The position numbers were made by a program, and so were the translations under genes. Positions 23,032 through 31,635 of a stretch of DNA of 44,798 nt are shown here, piece by piece. This DNA is from an uncultured Draconibacterium sp. (GTDB lineage Bacteria; Bacteroidota; Bacteroidia; Bacteroidales; Prolixibacteraceae), in assembly GCF_913060805.1 (NCBI RefSeq), contig NZ_CAJXTC010000042.1, positions 1-44,798 on the forward strand. The letters run 5' to 3'. How positions within the stretch are numbered: the first letter of the stretch is position 1; each line of letters starts with the position of its first letter. The notes beneath the pieces are model-generated. The model was not told the DNA's origin. It worked only from the letters and a program-made list of their open reading frames with translations, and ran no database searches.

Positions 23032-24258
23032 ATGACAGATATTAAGCTTAACACAATTCCTGAAGCCATTGCTGCCATTCAGAAAGGTGAAATGGTAATT
23101 GTTGTTGATGATGAAGATCGTGAGAATGAAGGTGATTTAATTGTTGCCTCTGAATTGATCACCACCGAAATTGTAAATTTTATGGCTTCGCAGGCTCGGG
23201 GTCTTATTTGTGTATCGTTAACAGAGGAACGTTGCAAGGAGCTGGAGCTTGAGTTGATGGTGGGTAAAAACACCTCTGCCAACGAAACGGCTTTTACCGT
23301 TTCGGTTGATGCGATACATCCTGAAGTTACTACAGGTATTTCGGCCGCCGACCGTGCAATTACCATTAAAATGCTGGTTGACGGAAAAACCCGCCCGGAA
23401 CAATTGGGTCGTCCGGGACATATTTTTCCTTTAAAAGCAATGGAGCGTGGTGTGTTGCGTAGAACCGGACACACCGAAGCCGCTGTTGACCTGGCTCGTT
23501 TAGCAGGTTTAAAACCATCTGGAGTTCTGGTTGAAATTATGAACGAGGATGGAACAATGGCGCGTTTGCCTCAATTGTATGAGTTCGCTCAAAAACATAA
23601 TCTGAAGCTGGTTACCATTAAAGACCTGATTTCGTTCCTTTTCCAGAGCGAAAGTTTAATTGAAAGGGGAGAAGAAGTTGCTTTGCCAACCGATTACGGC
23701 GATTTCAGAATTATTCCTTTCCGTCAGAAATCGAATGGAGCCGAGCATGTTGCGCTAATAAAAGGCGAATGGGAGCCAAACGAACCAATCCTGGCTCGCG
23801 TGCATTCGTCGTGTATGACTGGCGATATTTTTGGCTCGATGCGTTGCGAATGTGGCGACCAGTTGCATGCTTCAATGGAAATGATTGAAAAAGCCGGTAA
23901 AGGTGTTATTGTATACATGATGCAGGAAGGCCGTGGTATTGGTTTGCTCAATAAAATTGCTGCCTACAAATTACAAGATCAGGGACTGGATACTGTTGAA
24001 GCGAATATTCATCTTGGTTTTAAAGCCGATGAGCGCGATTATGGTGTTGGTGCTCAGATTTTAAGTAATTTGGGTGTTACAAAAATGCGATTGCTTACCA
24101 ACAACCCGGTAAAACGTGTTGGTTTGGAAGGTTATGGTTTGGAAGTAACCGATATCGTTCCGATTGAAATTGCGCCGAACGAGCACAACCAGCGTTACAT
24201 GAAAACCAAGCGCGACCGAATGGGGCATCATCTCAGAAAATTTAACTACGACAAATAA
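23032..24258 (+). CDS. ribBA: Bifunctional DHBP synthase / GTP cyclohydrolase II
   Basis: This 408-residue riboflavin biosynthesis enzyme has the usual fused architecture. Residues 1-205 are 3,4-dihydroxy-2-butanone 4-phosphate synthase ([10 protein letters not shown] at 26-35; [17 protein letters not shown]). Residues 206-408 are GTP cyclohydrolase II, with Zn ligands C261, C272 and C274 ([19 protein letters not shown]) and the [25 protein letters not shown] region. It makes both precursors of lumazine from ribulose 5-phosphate and GTP. FMN and FAD made downstream serve the flavin-dependent Rnf subunits and flavodoxin-fold proteins in this window, though this is metabolic and not an operon link. 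Confidence 0.96.
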   Translation: MTDIKLNTIPEAIAAIQKGEMVIVVDDEDRENEGDLIVASELITTEIVNFMASQARGLICVSLTEERCKELELELMVGKNTSANETAFTVSVDAIHPEVTTGISAADRAITIKMLVDGKTRPEQLGRPGHIFPLKAMERGVLRRTGHTEAAVDLARLAGLKPSGVLVEIMNEDGTMARLPQLYEFAQKHNLKLVTIKDLISFLFQSESLIERGEEVALPTDYGDFRIIPFRQKSNGAEHVALIKGEWEPNEPILARVHSSCMTGDIFGSMRCECGDQLHASMEMIEKAGKGVIVYMMQEGRGIGLLNKIAAYKLQDQGLDTVEANIHLGFKADERDYGVGAQILSNLGVTKMRLLTNNPVKRVGLEGYGLEVTDIVPIEIAPNEHNQRYMKTKRDRMGHHLRKFNYDK

Positions 24259-24290
24259 ATTCAGACTTTGTAAAAAATTTATAAAGTTGT

Positions 24291-24336
24291 CTTGATAGAT
24301 GAAATTTCATGATTAGATTTGTAGCATAAATCTAAT
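24291..24336 (+). promoter_or_regulatory. Sulfatase promoter with two palindromes
   Basis: CTTG (24291-24294), a 19-bp spacer and TAGATTTG (24314-24321) form a Bacteroidota promoter. The spacer holds a perfect 12-bp palindrome ATGAAATTTCAT (24299-24310). A second inverted repeat ATTAGATTT (24312-24320) / AAATCTAAT (24328-24336) covers the -7 box and ends two bases before the ATG. Both are candidate repressor or activator sites or, for the second, a hairpin at the 5' end of the message. Confidence 0.55.
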
Positions 24337-24338
24337 CT

Positions 24339-25886
24339 ATGAAACATCTGTTTGTACTCATTTTTTTGGTTCTGGCAGTGGCAATCAACGCTGCCGAAAA
24401 AGGATCACAGCCCAACATTATTTTTATTATTACTGACCAGCAACGCGCCGATGCACTGGGATGCATGGGTAATGCAGCGGTAATATCACCTAATATCGAT
24501 AAGCTTGCTGAGACCGGGGCTACCTTTGTAAATGCCTATTCGTCGGTGCCCAGTTGTACGCCGGCTCGTGCAGGTTTGCTTACCGGTTTGTCGCCATGGC
24601 ATCACGGAATGTTAGGCTACGGCCGTGTAGCTCGTAAATACAAATACGAAATGCCACGCATGCTTCGCGAAGCCGGTTATTACACTTTTGGTATTGGTAA
24701 AATGCACTGGTTTCCACAGAAAGCTTTACATGGATTTCACGGAACTTTGGTGGATGAAAGTGGCCGCGTTGAGCAGGATGGATTTGTTAGCGATTACCGC
24801 GATTGGTTTAAGTTGCAGGCTCCGGGCGAAGATCCTGACAAAACAGGAATTGGTTGGAACGAACACCGCTCAGGTGTTTACCAGCTCGATGAAAATCTGC
24901 ACCCATCCTACTGGACCGGTCAAACAGCGGTTGAGTTAATAGAAAATTTCAATCAGGATAAACCACTTTTCTTAAAAGTATCATTTGCACGTCCACACAG
25001 TCCGTACGATCCGCCGCAACGTTTTCTCGATATGTATAAAGATGCTCCGATTCCGGCGCCGTATCTAGGTGACTGGGATGAAAAGTACGAAGGTGTTGCA
25101 GGTGATAAAGAAGCTGCTTTTGGCGATTTTGGTGTTGAACATGCCATTGAAAGCCGTCGACATTATTATGCCAACATAACTTTTATTGATGAAATGGTTG
25201 GAAAGATCATTCAAACCCTAAAAGATAAGGGGATGTATGAAAATACACTTATTTGTTTCACTTCCGACCATGGCGACATGCTGGGTGACCACTACCACTG
25301 GCGAAAAACTTATGCCTACGAAGGCTCGTCGAATATTCCTTTTATTGTGAAATGGCCCGAATCGCTTGAAGGGAAATTGGCGCCCGGATCGAAATTGGAA
25401 CACGTTACTGAACTACGCGATTTCCTTCCAACATTTTTAGATGCTGCCGGAGAAGAAATTCCTGATGATATGGATGGTTTATCCGTTTTGGAGTTGATAA
25501 AAAATCCGCAAACAGCATGGCGAAACTACATCGACCTTGAACATGCAACAACATACAGCGATGAGAACTACTGGTGTGCTTTAACTAATGGCACCTGGAA
25601 ATATATCTGGTTTTTCAGAACCGGGCAAGAGCAGCTTTTTAACCTGAAGTCGGATCCCGGGGAGCAAAACGATCTGTCTTCTTCAAATTCAGCAGAAATA
25701 GAAAACTGGCGCCAAAAGATGGTCGATCATTTAAGCGAAAGGGGAGAAGGTTTTGTAAAAGATGGGAAACTTGTTCAGCGATCAGAGACTTTGTTGTACA
25801 GCCCGAACTTTCCGAAGGATGATCGTACATCAAATGAGTTGATCAAAGATTGGAGACTGGAATATAAAGGAGTGGACGAAAACTAA
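24339..25886 (+). CDS. Secreted sulfatase (family S1, Cys-type)
   Basis: This is a 515-residue S1 sulfatase with a cleavable signal peptide (about residues 1-19, ends INAAEKG). The active-site signature is C73-T-P-A-R77 in PSCTPARAGLLTG. Cys73 would be converted to formylglycine by a sulfatase-maturating enzyme, which is not in this window. Metal-binding residues include D33 of TDQQRAD and the FTSDHGDMLGDH stretch. The protein removes sulfate esters from a glycan or other organic sulfate in the periplasm; the exact subfamily cannot be told here. A second sulfatase gene follows after 9 bp, so the two are co-transcribed. There is no SusC/D pair nearby, so this is not a classic polysaccharide utilisation locus. 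Confidence 0.92.
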   Translation: MKHLFVLIFLVLAVAINAAEKGSQPNIIFIITDQQRADALGCMGNAAVISPNIDKLAETGATFVNAYSSVPSCTPARAGLLTGLSPWHHGMLGYGRVARKYKYEMPRMLREAGYYTFGIGKMHWFPQKALHGFHGTLVDESGRVEQDGFVSDYRDWFKLQAPGEDPDKTGIGWNEHRSGVYQLDENLHPSYWTGQTAVELIENFNQDKPLFLKVSFARPHSPYDPPQRFLDMYKDAPIPAPYLGDWDEKYEGVAGDKEAAFGDFGVEHAIESRRHYYANITFIDEMVGKIIQTLKDKGMYENTLICFTSDHGDMLGDHYHWRKTYAYEGSSNIPFIVKWPESLEGKLAPGSKLEHVTELRDFLPTFLDAAGEEIPDDMDGLSVLELIKNPQTAWRNYIDLEHATTYSDENYWCALTNGTWKYIWFFRTGQEQLFNLKSDPGEQNDLSSSNSAEIENWRQKMVDHLSERGEGFVKDGKLVQRSETLLYSPNFPKDDRTSNELIKDWRLEYKGVDEN

Positions 25887-25895
25887 AACCTAATT

Positions 25896-27449
25896 ATGAA
25901 AAAACTACAATACCTTATAATATTACTTGTTTTGTTCTCGGCATGCAAAACGGAGAAAGCAAAAGAGGAGCAACGCCCCAATATTTTATTTATTCTGAGT
26001 GACGACCATACTTCTCAGGCTTGGGGAGTTTATGGCGGAATTTTAAAAGATGTGGTTCACACGCCAAATATCAGTCGATTGGCCGACGAAGGTGTTGTAC
26101 TCGACAATTGTTTTTGCACCAATTCCATTTGTACGCCAAGTCGCGCAGCCATTTTAACGGGGCGTTACAGTCAGCACAACGGTGTTTACACGCTAGCTGA
26201 TGCCTTGTCGCCCGACAGTATGAACATTGCCAAGGTTTTGCAGAAAAACGGCTATCAAACGGCAATAATTGGCAAGTGGCATTTGAAAACACAGCCTGCA
26301 GGTTTCGATTATTTTAATGTGCTGCCGGGGCAGGGGCGTTACTGGGACCCGATTCTAAAAACAAAAGAAAATTGGGGAGACGGTTACGGCGGCGGAAAAG
26401 AATACAAAGGTTTTTCGAGCGACGTAATTTCGCAGTTGGGAATCGACTGGATGAAAAACAGCGACAAAACAAAACCGTTTATGCTGATGTGCAATTTTAA
26501 GGCCACGCACGAGCCATTTGATTTTCCCGATCGCTTCAAGCACTTATTGGATAGCGTGGAAATTCCTGAGCCCGAATCATTGTATGATGCCGGACCCCAA
26601 ACAACAGGCAGAACTTTCTCCGGGCAAACTCTTGAATCGTTGCGCGACCGATATTTGGAGAATACGCGTAATGCCGATTACTGGGCACAATACCCCGAAT
26701 TGCCATTTTCGATTGACGGTTTAAATGAGAAAGAGCAGCGACAGAAAACCTATCAAAAGCTGGTAAAAGATTTTATTCGTAGTGGCGCCGCCCTCGATGA
26801 TAACATTGGAAAACTTCTTAATTATCTGGACGAATCCGGATTGGCTGAAAACACAGTGGTTATTTACACAGCCGACCAGGGATATTTTTTGGGAGAGCAC
26901 GGATTTTTTGATAAACGCCTGATTTACGAAGAATCGCTTCGTATGCCGTTTGTAATTCGCTATCCGAAAGAATTGAACGGTGGAAACAGGATCGACGATA
27001 TTATTCTAAATATTGATTTTGCGGCTTTACTAGCCGATTATGCAGGTGTTGAAACTCCCGAATTTGTAGAAGGAGAAAGTTTCCGTGAGAACCTGAAAGG
27101 CAACACTCCTGAAAACTGGAGAACCTCGATGTATTACCGTTACTGGTTGCATTTGGTAAAACGGCCGGGGCATTTTGGCATCCGAAACGAACGTTACAAA
27201 CTGGCATTTTTTTATGGCCAGGGATTAGGGATGAAAGGTGCGGAAGAACAAACTACCGAACCTGCCTGGGAATTCTACGATTTACAGAAAGATCCGAAAG
27301 AACTGCACAATGCATACGCCGATCCGGAATATGCAAGCATCATAAGTCAAATGAAAGAGGATCTGCTCAGATTGCGCGATCAATACGACGATACCGATGA
27401 AAAATATCCGGTAATGCAAAACATTCTGGCTAACTATTGGTTGGAGTAG
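25896..27449 (+). CDS. Sulfatase lipoprotein (family S1, Cys-type)
   Basis: This 517-residue S1 sulfatase has a lipoprotein signal, with lipobox LFSAC and Cys17. The signature is C79-T-P-S-R83 in SICTPSRAAILTGRYSQHNG. N-terminal metal ligands lie in ILSDDHTSQAWGVYGG, and TADQGYFLGEHGFFDKR supplies the later ligands. Its form (H-N-G after the signature, EHGFFDKRLIYEESLRMPFVIRYP) resembles sulfatases that act on N-acetylglucosamine 6-sulfate or similar sugar sulfates, but this is only an impression. Being lipid-anchored, it may act at the outer membrane while the upstream enzyme works in the periplasm. It is co-transcribed with the first sulfatase (9-bp gap). Confidence 0.92.
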   Translation: MKKLQYLIILLVLFSACKTEKAKEEQRPNILFILSDDHTSQAWGVYGGILKDVVHTPNISRLADEGVVLDNCFCTNSICTPSRAAILTGRYSQHNGVYTLADALSPDSMNIAKVLQKNGYQTAIIGKWHLKTQPAGFDYFNVLPGQGRYWDPILKTKENWGDGYGGGKEYKGFSSDVISQLGIDWMKNSDKTKPFMLMCNFKATHEPFDFPDRFKHLLDSVEIPEPESLYDAGPQTTGRTFSGQTLESLRDRYLENTRNADYWAQYPELPFSIDGLNEKEQRQKTYQKLVKDFIRSGAALDDNIGKLLNYLDESGLAENTVVIYTADQGYFLGEHGFFDKRLIYEESLRMPFVIRYPKELNGGNRIDDIILNIDFAALLADYAGVETPEFVEGESFRENLKGNTPENWRTSMYYRYWLHLVKRPGHFGIRNERYKLAFFYGQGLGMKGAEEQTTEPAWEFYDLQKDPKELHNAYADPEYASIISQMKEDLLRLRDQYDDTDEKYPVMQNILANYWLE

Positions 27450-27578
27450 TGCAAATTCACAATACAGAAAACGAAACCATTTTAGCCACTTTGTCGAGGG
27501 AAAAACATCAGTTATCTATTTTGTTTTGTGAACGGAAAGAAATCCTTACATTTAATTACATTTTAAAACTCAAATAAT

Positions 27579-27869
27579 ATGGATGGAAAAACAAAAGCAA
27601 TTGTTGCGCACATTACCTGGGTGGGCTGGATTATCGCACTGGTTTTAAACTCGAGTGACAGAGATGAACTGGCAAGTTATTATATTAGGCAAACATTGGG
27701 CATCTGGCTATTTTCGGCAGTTATTTCTTTTATTCCTGTAGTAAATATTTTTGGCTGGATTATAACTTTCGTGTTCTGGGTAATAAGTTTGATTGGTGCA
27801 ATTAACGGCGAACAAAAAGAAGTTCCCTGGGTAGGAAGCTATTTTCAGGATTGGTTTAAAGGCATTTAA
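27579..27869 (+). CDS. Small membrane protein, Tic20/DUF4870-like
   Basis: This 96-residue protein has about three hydrophobic helices (IVAHITWVGWIIALVLN, LGIWLFSAVISFIPVVNIFGW, IITFVFWVISLIGAIN) and a short polar C terminus. The DGKTKAIVAHITWVGWII start, YYIRQTLGIWLF centre and the overall pattern resemble the DUF4870/Tic20-like family of small membrane proteins, whose function in bacteria is not established. A strong bidirectional terminator follows at 27885-27923. It is monocistronic. Confidence 0.72.
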   Translation: MDGKTKAIVAHITWVGWIIALVLNSSDRDELASYYIRQTLGIWLFSAVISFIPVVNIFGWIITFVFWVISLIGAINGEQKEVPWVGSYFQDWFKGI

Positions 27870-27884
27870 TTCATAAATTATATT

Positions 27885-27923
27885 GCATAAAAAAGACAGG
27901 TTTTTGGCCTGTCTTTTTTTATG
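27885..27923. terminator. Bidirectional terminator
   Basis: AAAAGACAGG (27891-27900), loop TTTTTGG, CCTGTCTTTT (27908-27917). Outer bases (GCATAAAA.../...TTTTATGC) also pair. It has A- and T-runs on both sides and serves the convergent genes ending at 27869 and 27925. Confidence 0.92.
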
Positions 27924-27924
27924 C

Positions 27925-28407
27925 TTAACTATCGTCGTTATTTCCCCGGTTCCGATCGCGGTATTTACGGAACATGTAAATTCGAAATTCATATTCCGCT
28001 TTGTAAAGTTTTATAACTTTTAGCGGTGGTAAAATTTTCAGAAATTCTTCGTTGTATTTCTCTCTTACCTCAGCCTCCGTTTTTCCGATCGCAACATGTT
28101 CGCGGGTTAGTTTTGTCAACTCCTTATTCGACAGGTTTTCATCCACATTCCGAACCTTATCTTCCAGCTCGTGGCGTTTCTGCTGAAATTCGCCCATTTC
28201 TTTTTCCATTTGATTATAAACCGGCCAAAACTTTTGCGCTTCTTCCGGAGTGAAATCAAGATTTGTGGTGAAAAAGGCTACCTTTTCGTTGCGGTAACGT
28301 TCCCAGCGATCGTTGTTGTCGTTGTTATTTCTGTTGTCTTGTGCTGTTGCCTGTGATTGGGAAAAGATCAACAATCCTAGTATTAGTACTGTAAATAGCT
28401 GTCTCAT
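27925..28407 (-). CDS. Spy/CpxP-like periplasmic protein
   Basis: This 160-residue protein has a signal peptide (about 1-22, ends ATAQD) and an Asn/Asp-rich linker. A helical domain with LDFTPEEAQKFWPVYNQMEKEMGEFQQKRHELEDK resembles the LTxxQ-type Spy/CpxP or zinc-resistance-like (ZraP) periplasmic chaperone fold. It starts 6 bp after the stop of the 149-residue membrane protein, in the same operon as the ECF sigma factor. This suggests that it belongs to the envelope-stress response of that system, either as a target or as a sensor. The fold assignment is from pattern only. Confidence 0.75.
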   Translation of the reverse strand: MRQLFTVLILGLLIFSQSQATAQDNRNNNDNNDRWERYRNEKVAFFTTNLDFTPEEAQKFWPVYNQMEKEMGEFQQKRHELEDKVRNVDENLSNKELTKLTREHVAIGKTEAEVREKYNEEFLKILPPLKVIKLYKAEYEFRIYMFRKYRDRNRGNNDDS

Positions 28408-28413
28408 TTTACT

Positions 28414-28863
28414 CTACTCTTGGGTATATTCAAAAATTTCGTATGCGCTAAAATTGGAGCTAACGTATGCAATTAAGTCATCGTCGCTAAATGTTTCGTC
28501 GTTATCGTCGTTACTCAGTAATGAGAAGAATGACGATTCGTCGAGACCCTCCAAAATAGAATGCATTTCATTATCGGAATAGTTCGCTGAAGCCGTAGTT
28601 TCAATAACCTGTTCCTGTGGGATAAAAGTTTTTATTGGTATATATACCAGCATGAATATGATAGCAAAACTGGCAGCAAGACCAAGTGCAGGTTTTAAAA
28701 TCGTAATAATTTTAAATTCCTTTTTGTCGGCCACATTTTTTTCCGCTTCAATTTGCATTTGTATGCGTGCGGAAAAATCGTCGAAATAATGCTTCGGAGT
28801 GCCAAAGGCGTTCTCCTTCTTCATTTTCGACAAATTTGGTGCTATGTTCTTTAATTCTTCCAT
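28414..28863 (-). CDS. Membrane protein in ECF-sigma operon, probable anti-sigma factor
   Basis: This 149-residue protein has a cytoplasmic N-terminal part (about 1-60, beginning MEELKNIAPNLSKMKKENAFGTPKHYFDDFSARIQMQIE), one membrane helix (about 66-86, PALGLAASFAIIFMLVYIPIKT) and an acidic C-terminal part (NDDNDETFSDDDL). The topology and its place between an ECF sigma factor and a Spy-like protein fit an anti-sigma factor. A HxxxCxxC zinc motif is not present, so it would be of the non-ZAS type. The FGTPKHYFD segment is common in such Bacteroidota partners. It is an inference from context. Confidence 0.65.
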   Translation of the reverse strand: MEELKNIAPNLSKMKKENAFGTPKHYFDDFSARIQMQIEAEKNVADKKEFKIITILKPALGLAASFAIIFMLVYIPIKTFIPQEQVIETTASANYSDNEMHSILEGLDESSFFSLLSNDDNDETFSDDDLIAYVSSNFSAYEIFEYTQE

Positions 28864-28917
28864 TGCGGCATTTTAACTATTGACTATATCTTATTTAAAA
28901 GGTTTAAAAACAAACTA

Positions 28918-29466
28918 TTAATCTGTGCTTTTTAAGTAATCTTCAATTTTTTTGGCTGCATGATGATAAGATGCTTTTAACGCTCCAACCGATGTGTCGA
29001 GGATTTCAGACATTTCATCGTATTTCAAATCATCAAAATATTTCATATTAAAAACAATACGTTGCTTCTCCGGTAAACGCAAAATTGCTTTCTGAAGTTT
29101 TAACTGAATTTCATCTCCTTCGAAATAAGGATCGGAAGTAAGATTATCCATTAAAAACTCGCTGGCATCGTTCATCGGCATAAAGCTCTTTTTCTTTTTC
29201 GAATTGATAAACGTTATCGATTCGTTGGTGGCAATGCGGTATAACCACGTAAAAAGGCTCGACTCTTCGCGAAAATTATCGATGCTGCGCCACACTTTTA
29301 AAAAGGTATTCTGCAAAACATCATCGGCATCGTCATGGTTCATCACAATTTTTCGGATATGCCAATACAATCGCTCCTGGTAAGTGGTTACCAGCTGATG
29401 AAAAGCAAGATCGCGCTTGTTTACATCCTTTAGTTCGGCGATGATATTTTTATCAGTCCCTTGCAT
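28918..29466 (-). CDS. RNA polymerase sigma factor, ECF family
   Basis: This 182-residue sigma-70 family protein has region 2 (ERLYWHIRKIVMNHDDADDVLQNTFLKVWRSIDNFREESSLFTWLYRIATNESITF, about residues 31-86) and region 4 with a helix-turn-helix (LQKAILRLPEKQRIVFNMKYFDDLKYDEMSEIL..., about 125-165). It lacks regions 1 and 3, as ECF factors do. It heads a three-gene unit with the membrane protein and the Spy-like protein, with a gap of 54 bp to the first. Such units usually respond to envelope stress and regulate their own operon. Confidence 0.93.
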   Translation of the reverse strand: MQGTDKNIIAELKDVNKRDLAFHQLVTTYQERLYWHIRKIVMNHDDADDVLQNTFLKVWRSIDNFREESSLFTWLYRIATNESITFINSKKKKSFMPMNDASEFLMDNLTSDPYFEGDEIQLKLQKAILRLPEKQRIVFNMKYFDDLKYDEMSEILDTSVGALKASYHHAAKKIEDYLKSTD

Positions 29467-29513
29467 GAAGCTACCAATCAGACATTATCTGCCGGTAAAG
29501 GTTTAAAAAATTT

Positions 29514-30260
29514 TCAGATTCTGAAGTTTAATCCTTCTTCTTTTAATTTGTTGTAAACATCAAGATCGAACGAATACAGTTTTGCCGCCCGGTGTGCAAC
29601 GTTGGTTTGTTTTTCGCCGGTATCGATCAGCAATCCCATATTCTGAATTTTCTTTCTGAAATTGCGCGTGTCGAGCGTGGTATCCAGAATTACTTCGTAC
29701 AAGGTCTGCAGTTCGGTAAGTGTAAATTTGTCGGGTAACATCTGAAATCCAACCGGATGATATTTTACCTCGGCACGTAATTTTTTCAAAGCTTCTCCGA
29801 TAATTAGTTCATGGTCGAAAACCAGTTTCGGAAGTTTATCGATTTCGAACCAGTTTAGCACTTTTGCCATTTCTGACTGGCGCAAATCGTGATATTCCGG
29901 GTTGATAATGGCGTAATAGGCTGTGGTTAAAACGCGCGAGAAAGGTACACGTTTTACTTTTCCGAAAGTTTTTACCTGGTTGAGGTAGACATTTTCGAGG
30001 CCCGTACTTTTCGATAAAATAAACTTGGCGTACTCGTCAATGTCTTCTTCTTCGGGTAAGTGAGATCCAATTAAACCCCAATAATTTTGTTCGGTATGCA
30101 TTGGGTTTTCGGTAAACAGGACTTCAACGTCCTCGTAGTTGTCTTTTTCGCTAAAAAAACGCTTGGCAACTTCCGAATCCGATTGCCAAAGAAGAACACA
30201 AAGTTTGTTGTCTTTAAAGCCGAAAATTACACAGTCAATTGATAGATGTCGTAGTATCAT
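29514..30260 (-). CDS. Nudix-fold transcriptional regulator, NrtR/AraR-like
   Basis: This 248-residue protein has an N-terminal Nudix-like domain (LSIDCVIFGFKDNKLCVLLWQ start). Where the Nudix box should be, there is GSHLPEEEDIDEYAKFILSKSTGL, without the REXXEE catalytic glutamates, so it is probably not a hydrolase. The C-terminal half (FTLTELQTLYEVILDTTLDTRNFRKKIQNMGLLIDTG, about 181-220) has the winged-helix pattern of NrtR-type regulators. In Bacteroides, the NrtR-type AraR protein controls arabinose use and binds L-arabinose in its Nudix domain. An L-arabinose-related glycosidase (4562-7612) lies 22 kb away, but no local target gene shows which ligand this one senses. It is divergent from ychF; an inverted repeat covers its own -7 box. 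Confidence 0.85.
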   Translation of the reverse strand: MILRHLSIDCVIFGFKDNKLCVLLWQSDSEVAKRFFSEKDNYEDVEVLFTENPMHTEQNYWGLIGSHLPEEEDIDEYAKFILSKSTGLENVYLNQVKTFGKVKRVPFSRVLTTAYYAIINPEYHDLRQSEMAKVLNWFEIDKLPKLVFDHELIIGEALKKLRAEVKYHPVGFQMLPDKFTLTELQTLYEVILDTTLDTRNFRKKIQNMGLLIDTGEKQTNVAHRAAKLYSFDLDVYNKLKEEGLNFRI

Positions 30261-30271
30261 AAGTTAAATGT

Positions 30272-30285
30272 TTACACAAATGTAA
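30272..30285 (-). promoter_or_regulatory. -7 box and inverted repeat at the Nudix-regulator promoter
   Basis: CAAATGTA (30277-30284) reads TACATTTG on the minus strand, matching TAnnTTTG, with a very short leader before the ATG at 30260. It is overlapped by the inverted repeat TTACA (30272-30276) / TGTAA (30281-30285), which could serve as an autoregulatory operator. Confidence 0.45.
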
Positions 30286-30395
30286 TTACTGATTTTATAA
30301 AAAACGAATATTCACCTTGTAAAATATACAATAAGCCCCGTTTTATTAACGAAAAAGTATGCTAAAACATCAATCTTAAAATAGCAAAAAAAAAT

Positions 30396-30403
30396 TACCT
30401 TTG
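30396..30403 (+). promoter_or_regulatory. -7 box for ychF
   Basis: TACCTTTG matches TAnnTTTG and is followed by a short leader (24 bp to the ATG at 30428). Confidence 0.55.
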
Positions 30404-30427
30404 CACCGCAATTTTTAAATAAGTAAA

Positions 30428-31528
30428 ATGGCTTTGAAATGTGGTATTGTTGGTTTGCCAAATGTCGGAAAATCAACACTGTTTAATTGTTTGTCGAGTG
30501 CAAAAGCACAATCAGCAAATTTCCCTTTTTGTACAATCGAACCCAACTTAGGGGTGATAACTGTGCCCGATGATAGATTAACAAAATTAGAGGAATTGGT
30601 AAAACCGCAACGAGTGGTTCCAACAACGGTTGAAATTGTTGATATCGCCGGTTTGGTTCGCGGGGCAAGTAAAGGAGAAGGTTTAGGTAACAAATTCCTT
30701 GGTAATATTCGCGAAACCGATGCGATTATTCACGTGTTGCGTTGTTTCGAAAACGAAAATATTACGCACGTCGACGAAACAATCAATCCGGTGCGCGACA
30801 AGGAAACCATTGATATTGAACTTCAGTTGAAAGACCTGGAGACCGTTGAAAGCCGCATTGCTAAAGTTGAAAAACAGGCACGTACCGGAAACGATCCGGA
30901 AGCCAAACGTATGTTCCGCATCCTTTCGAAATACAAAGAGGTTTTGATGGAAGGAAAATCGGCACGTACTGTTGAGGTTGATCCGTCGGATGCAGCAGCT
31001 GTAAAAAGCCTTGAATTGCTGACAAACAAACCTATTCTGTATGTTTGTAATGTTGACGAACCTGCCGTTATTAAAGGAAATGCACACGTTGAAGCAGTAA
31101 AAGAAGCCATTAAAGATGAGAATTCGGAAATGCTGATGATTGCAGCAGCAACCGAAGCCGATATTGCCGAACTGGATGATTTTGAGGAGCGCCAAATGTT
31201 TTTGGACGACCTTGGATTGAAAGAAGCCGGCGTAAGCAAACTGATTAAATCAGCCTACAAATTGCTTCAGCTGGAAACCTATTTTACAGCCGGAGTAAAA
31301 GAAGTGCGCGCATGGACTTACCACAAAGGAAGTAAAGCACCACAGGCAGCGGGAGTGATCCACTCTGATTTTGAGAAAGGATTTATTCGTGCCGAGGTGA
31401 TCAAATACAACGACTTTGTAACTTTAGGATCGGAGCTGGCTTGTAAAGAAGCTGGTAAAATGTCGATCGAAGGAAAAGAATACGTCGTAACCGATGGCGA
31501 TATAATGCACTTCAGGTTTAATGTATAA
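30428..31528 (+). CDS. ychF: Redox-regulated ATPase YchF (Obg-family)
   Basis: This 366-residue P-loop protein has the Obg-type G1 motif GLPNVGKST (residues 9-17), the G3 DIAGLVRGASKGEGLGNKFL and the YchF-type NVDEPAV where true GTPases have NKxD, which is why the family prefers ATP. A coiled-coil arm (about 120-200) and a C-terminal TGS domain (FTAGVKEVRAWTYHKGSKAPQAAGVIHSDFEKGFIRAEV) follow. It is a ribosome-associated, universally conserved factor in translation quality and oxidative stress response. It is monocistronic; a strong terminator follows at 31572-31600. Confidence 0.96.
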   Translation: MALKCGIVGLPNVGKSTLFNCLSSAKAQSANFPFCTIEPNLGVITVPDDRLTKLEELVKPQRVVPTTVEIVDIAGLVRGASKGEGLGNKFLGNIRETDAIIHVLRCFENENITHVDETINPVRDKETIDIELQLKDLETVESRIAKVEKQARTGNDPEAKRMFRILSKYKEVLMEGKSARTVEVDPSDAAAVKSLELLTNKPILYVCNVDEPAVIKGNAHVEAVKEAIKDENSEMLMIAAATEADIAELDDFEERQMFLDDLGLKEAGVSKLIKSAYKLLQLETYFTAGVKEVRAWTYHKGSKAPQAAGVIHSDFEKGFIRAEVIKYNDFVTLGSELACKEAGKMSIEGKEYVVTDGDIMHFRFNV

Positions 31529-31571
31529 AAAAGCCTGAAGTCAGAAGACCGAAGTTCGAAGAAAAATAAAA

Positions 31572-31600
31572 GGCGTGAAAGTAAATCTTTCACGCCTTTT
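31572..31600. terminator. Bidirectional terminator between ychF and yajC
   Basis: GGCGTGAAAG (31572-31581), loop TAAAT, CTTTCACGCC (31587-31596), flanked by an A-run and a T-run. Confidence 0.92.
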
Positions 31601-31635
31601 ATTTTTTCCTTCTTCTTGGAAGGTTACGGAGCGTC

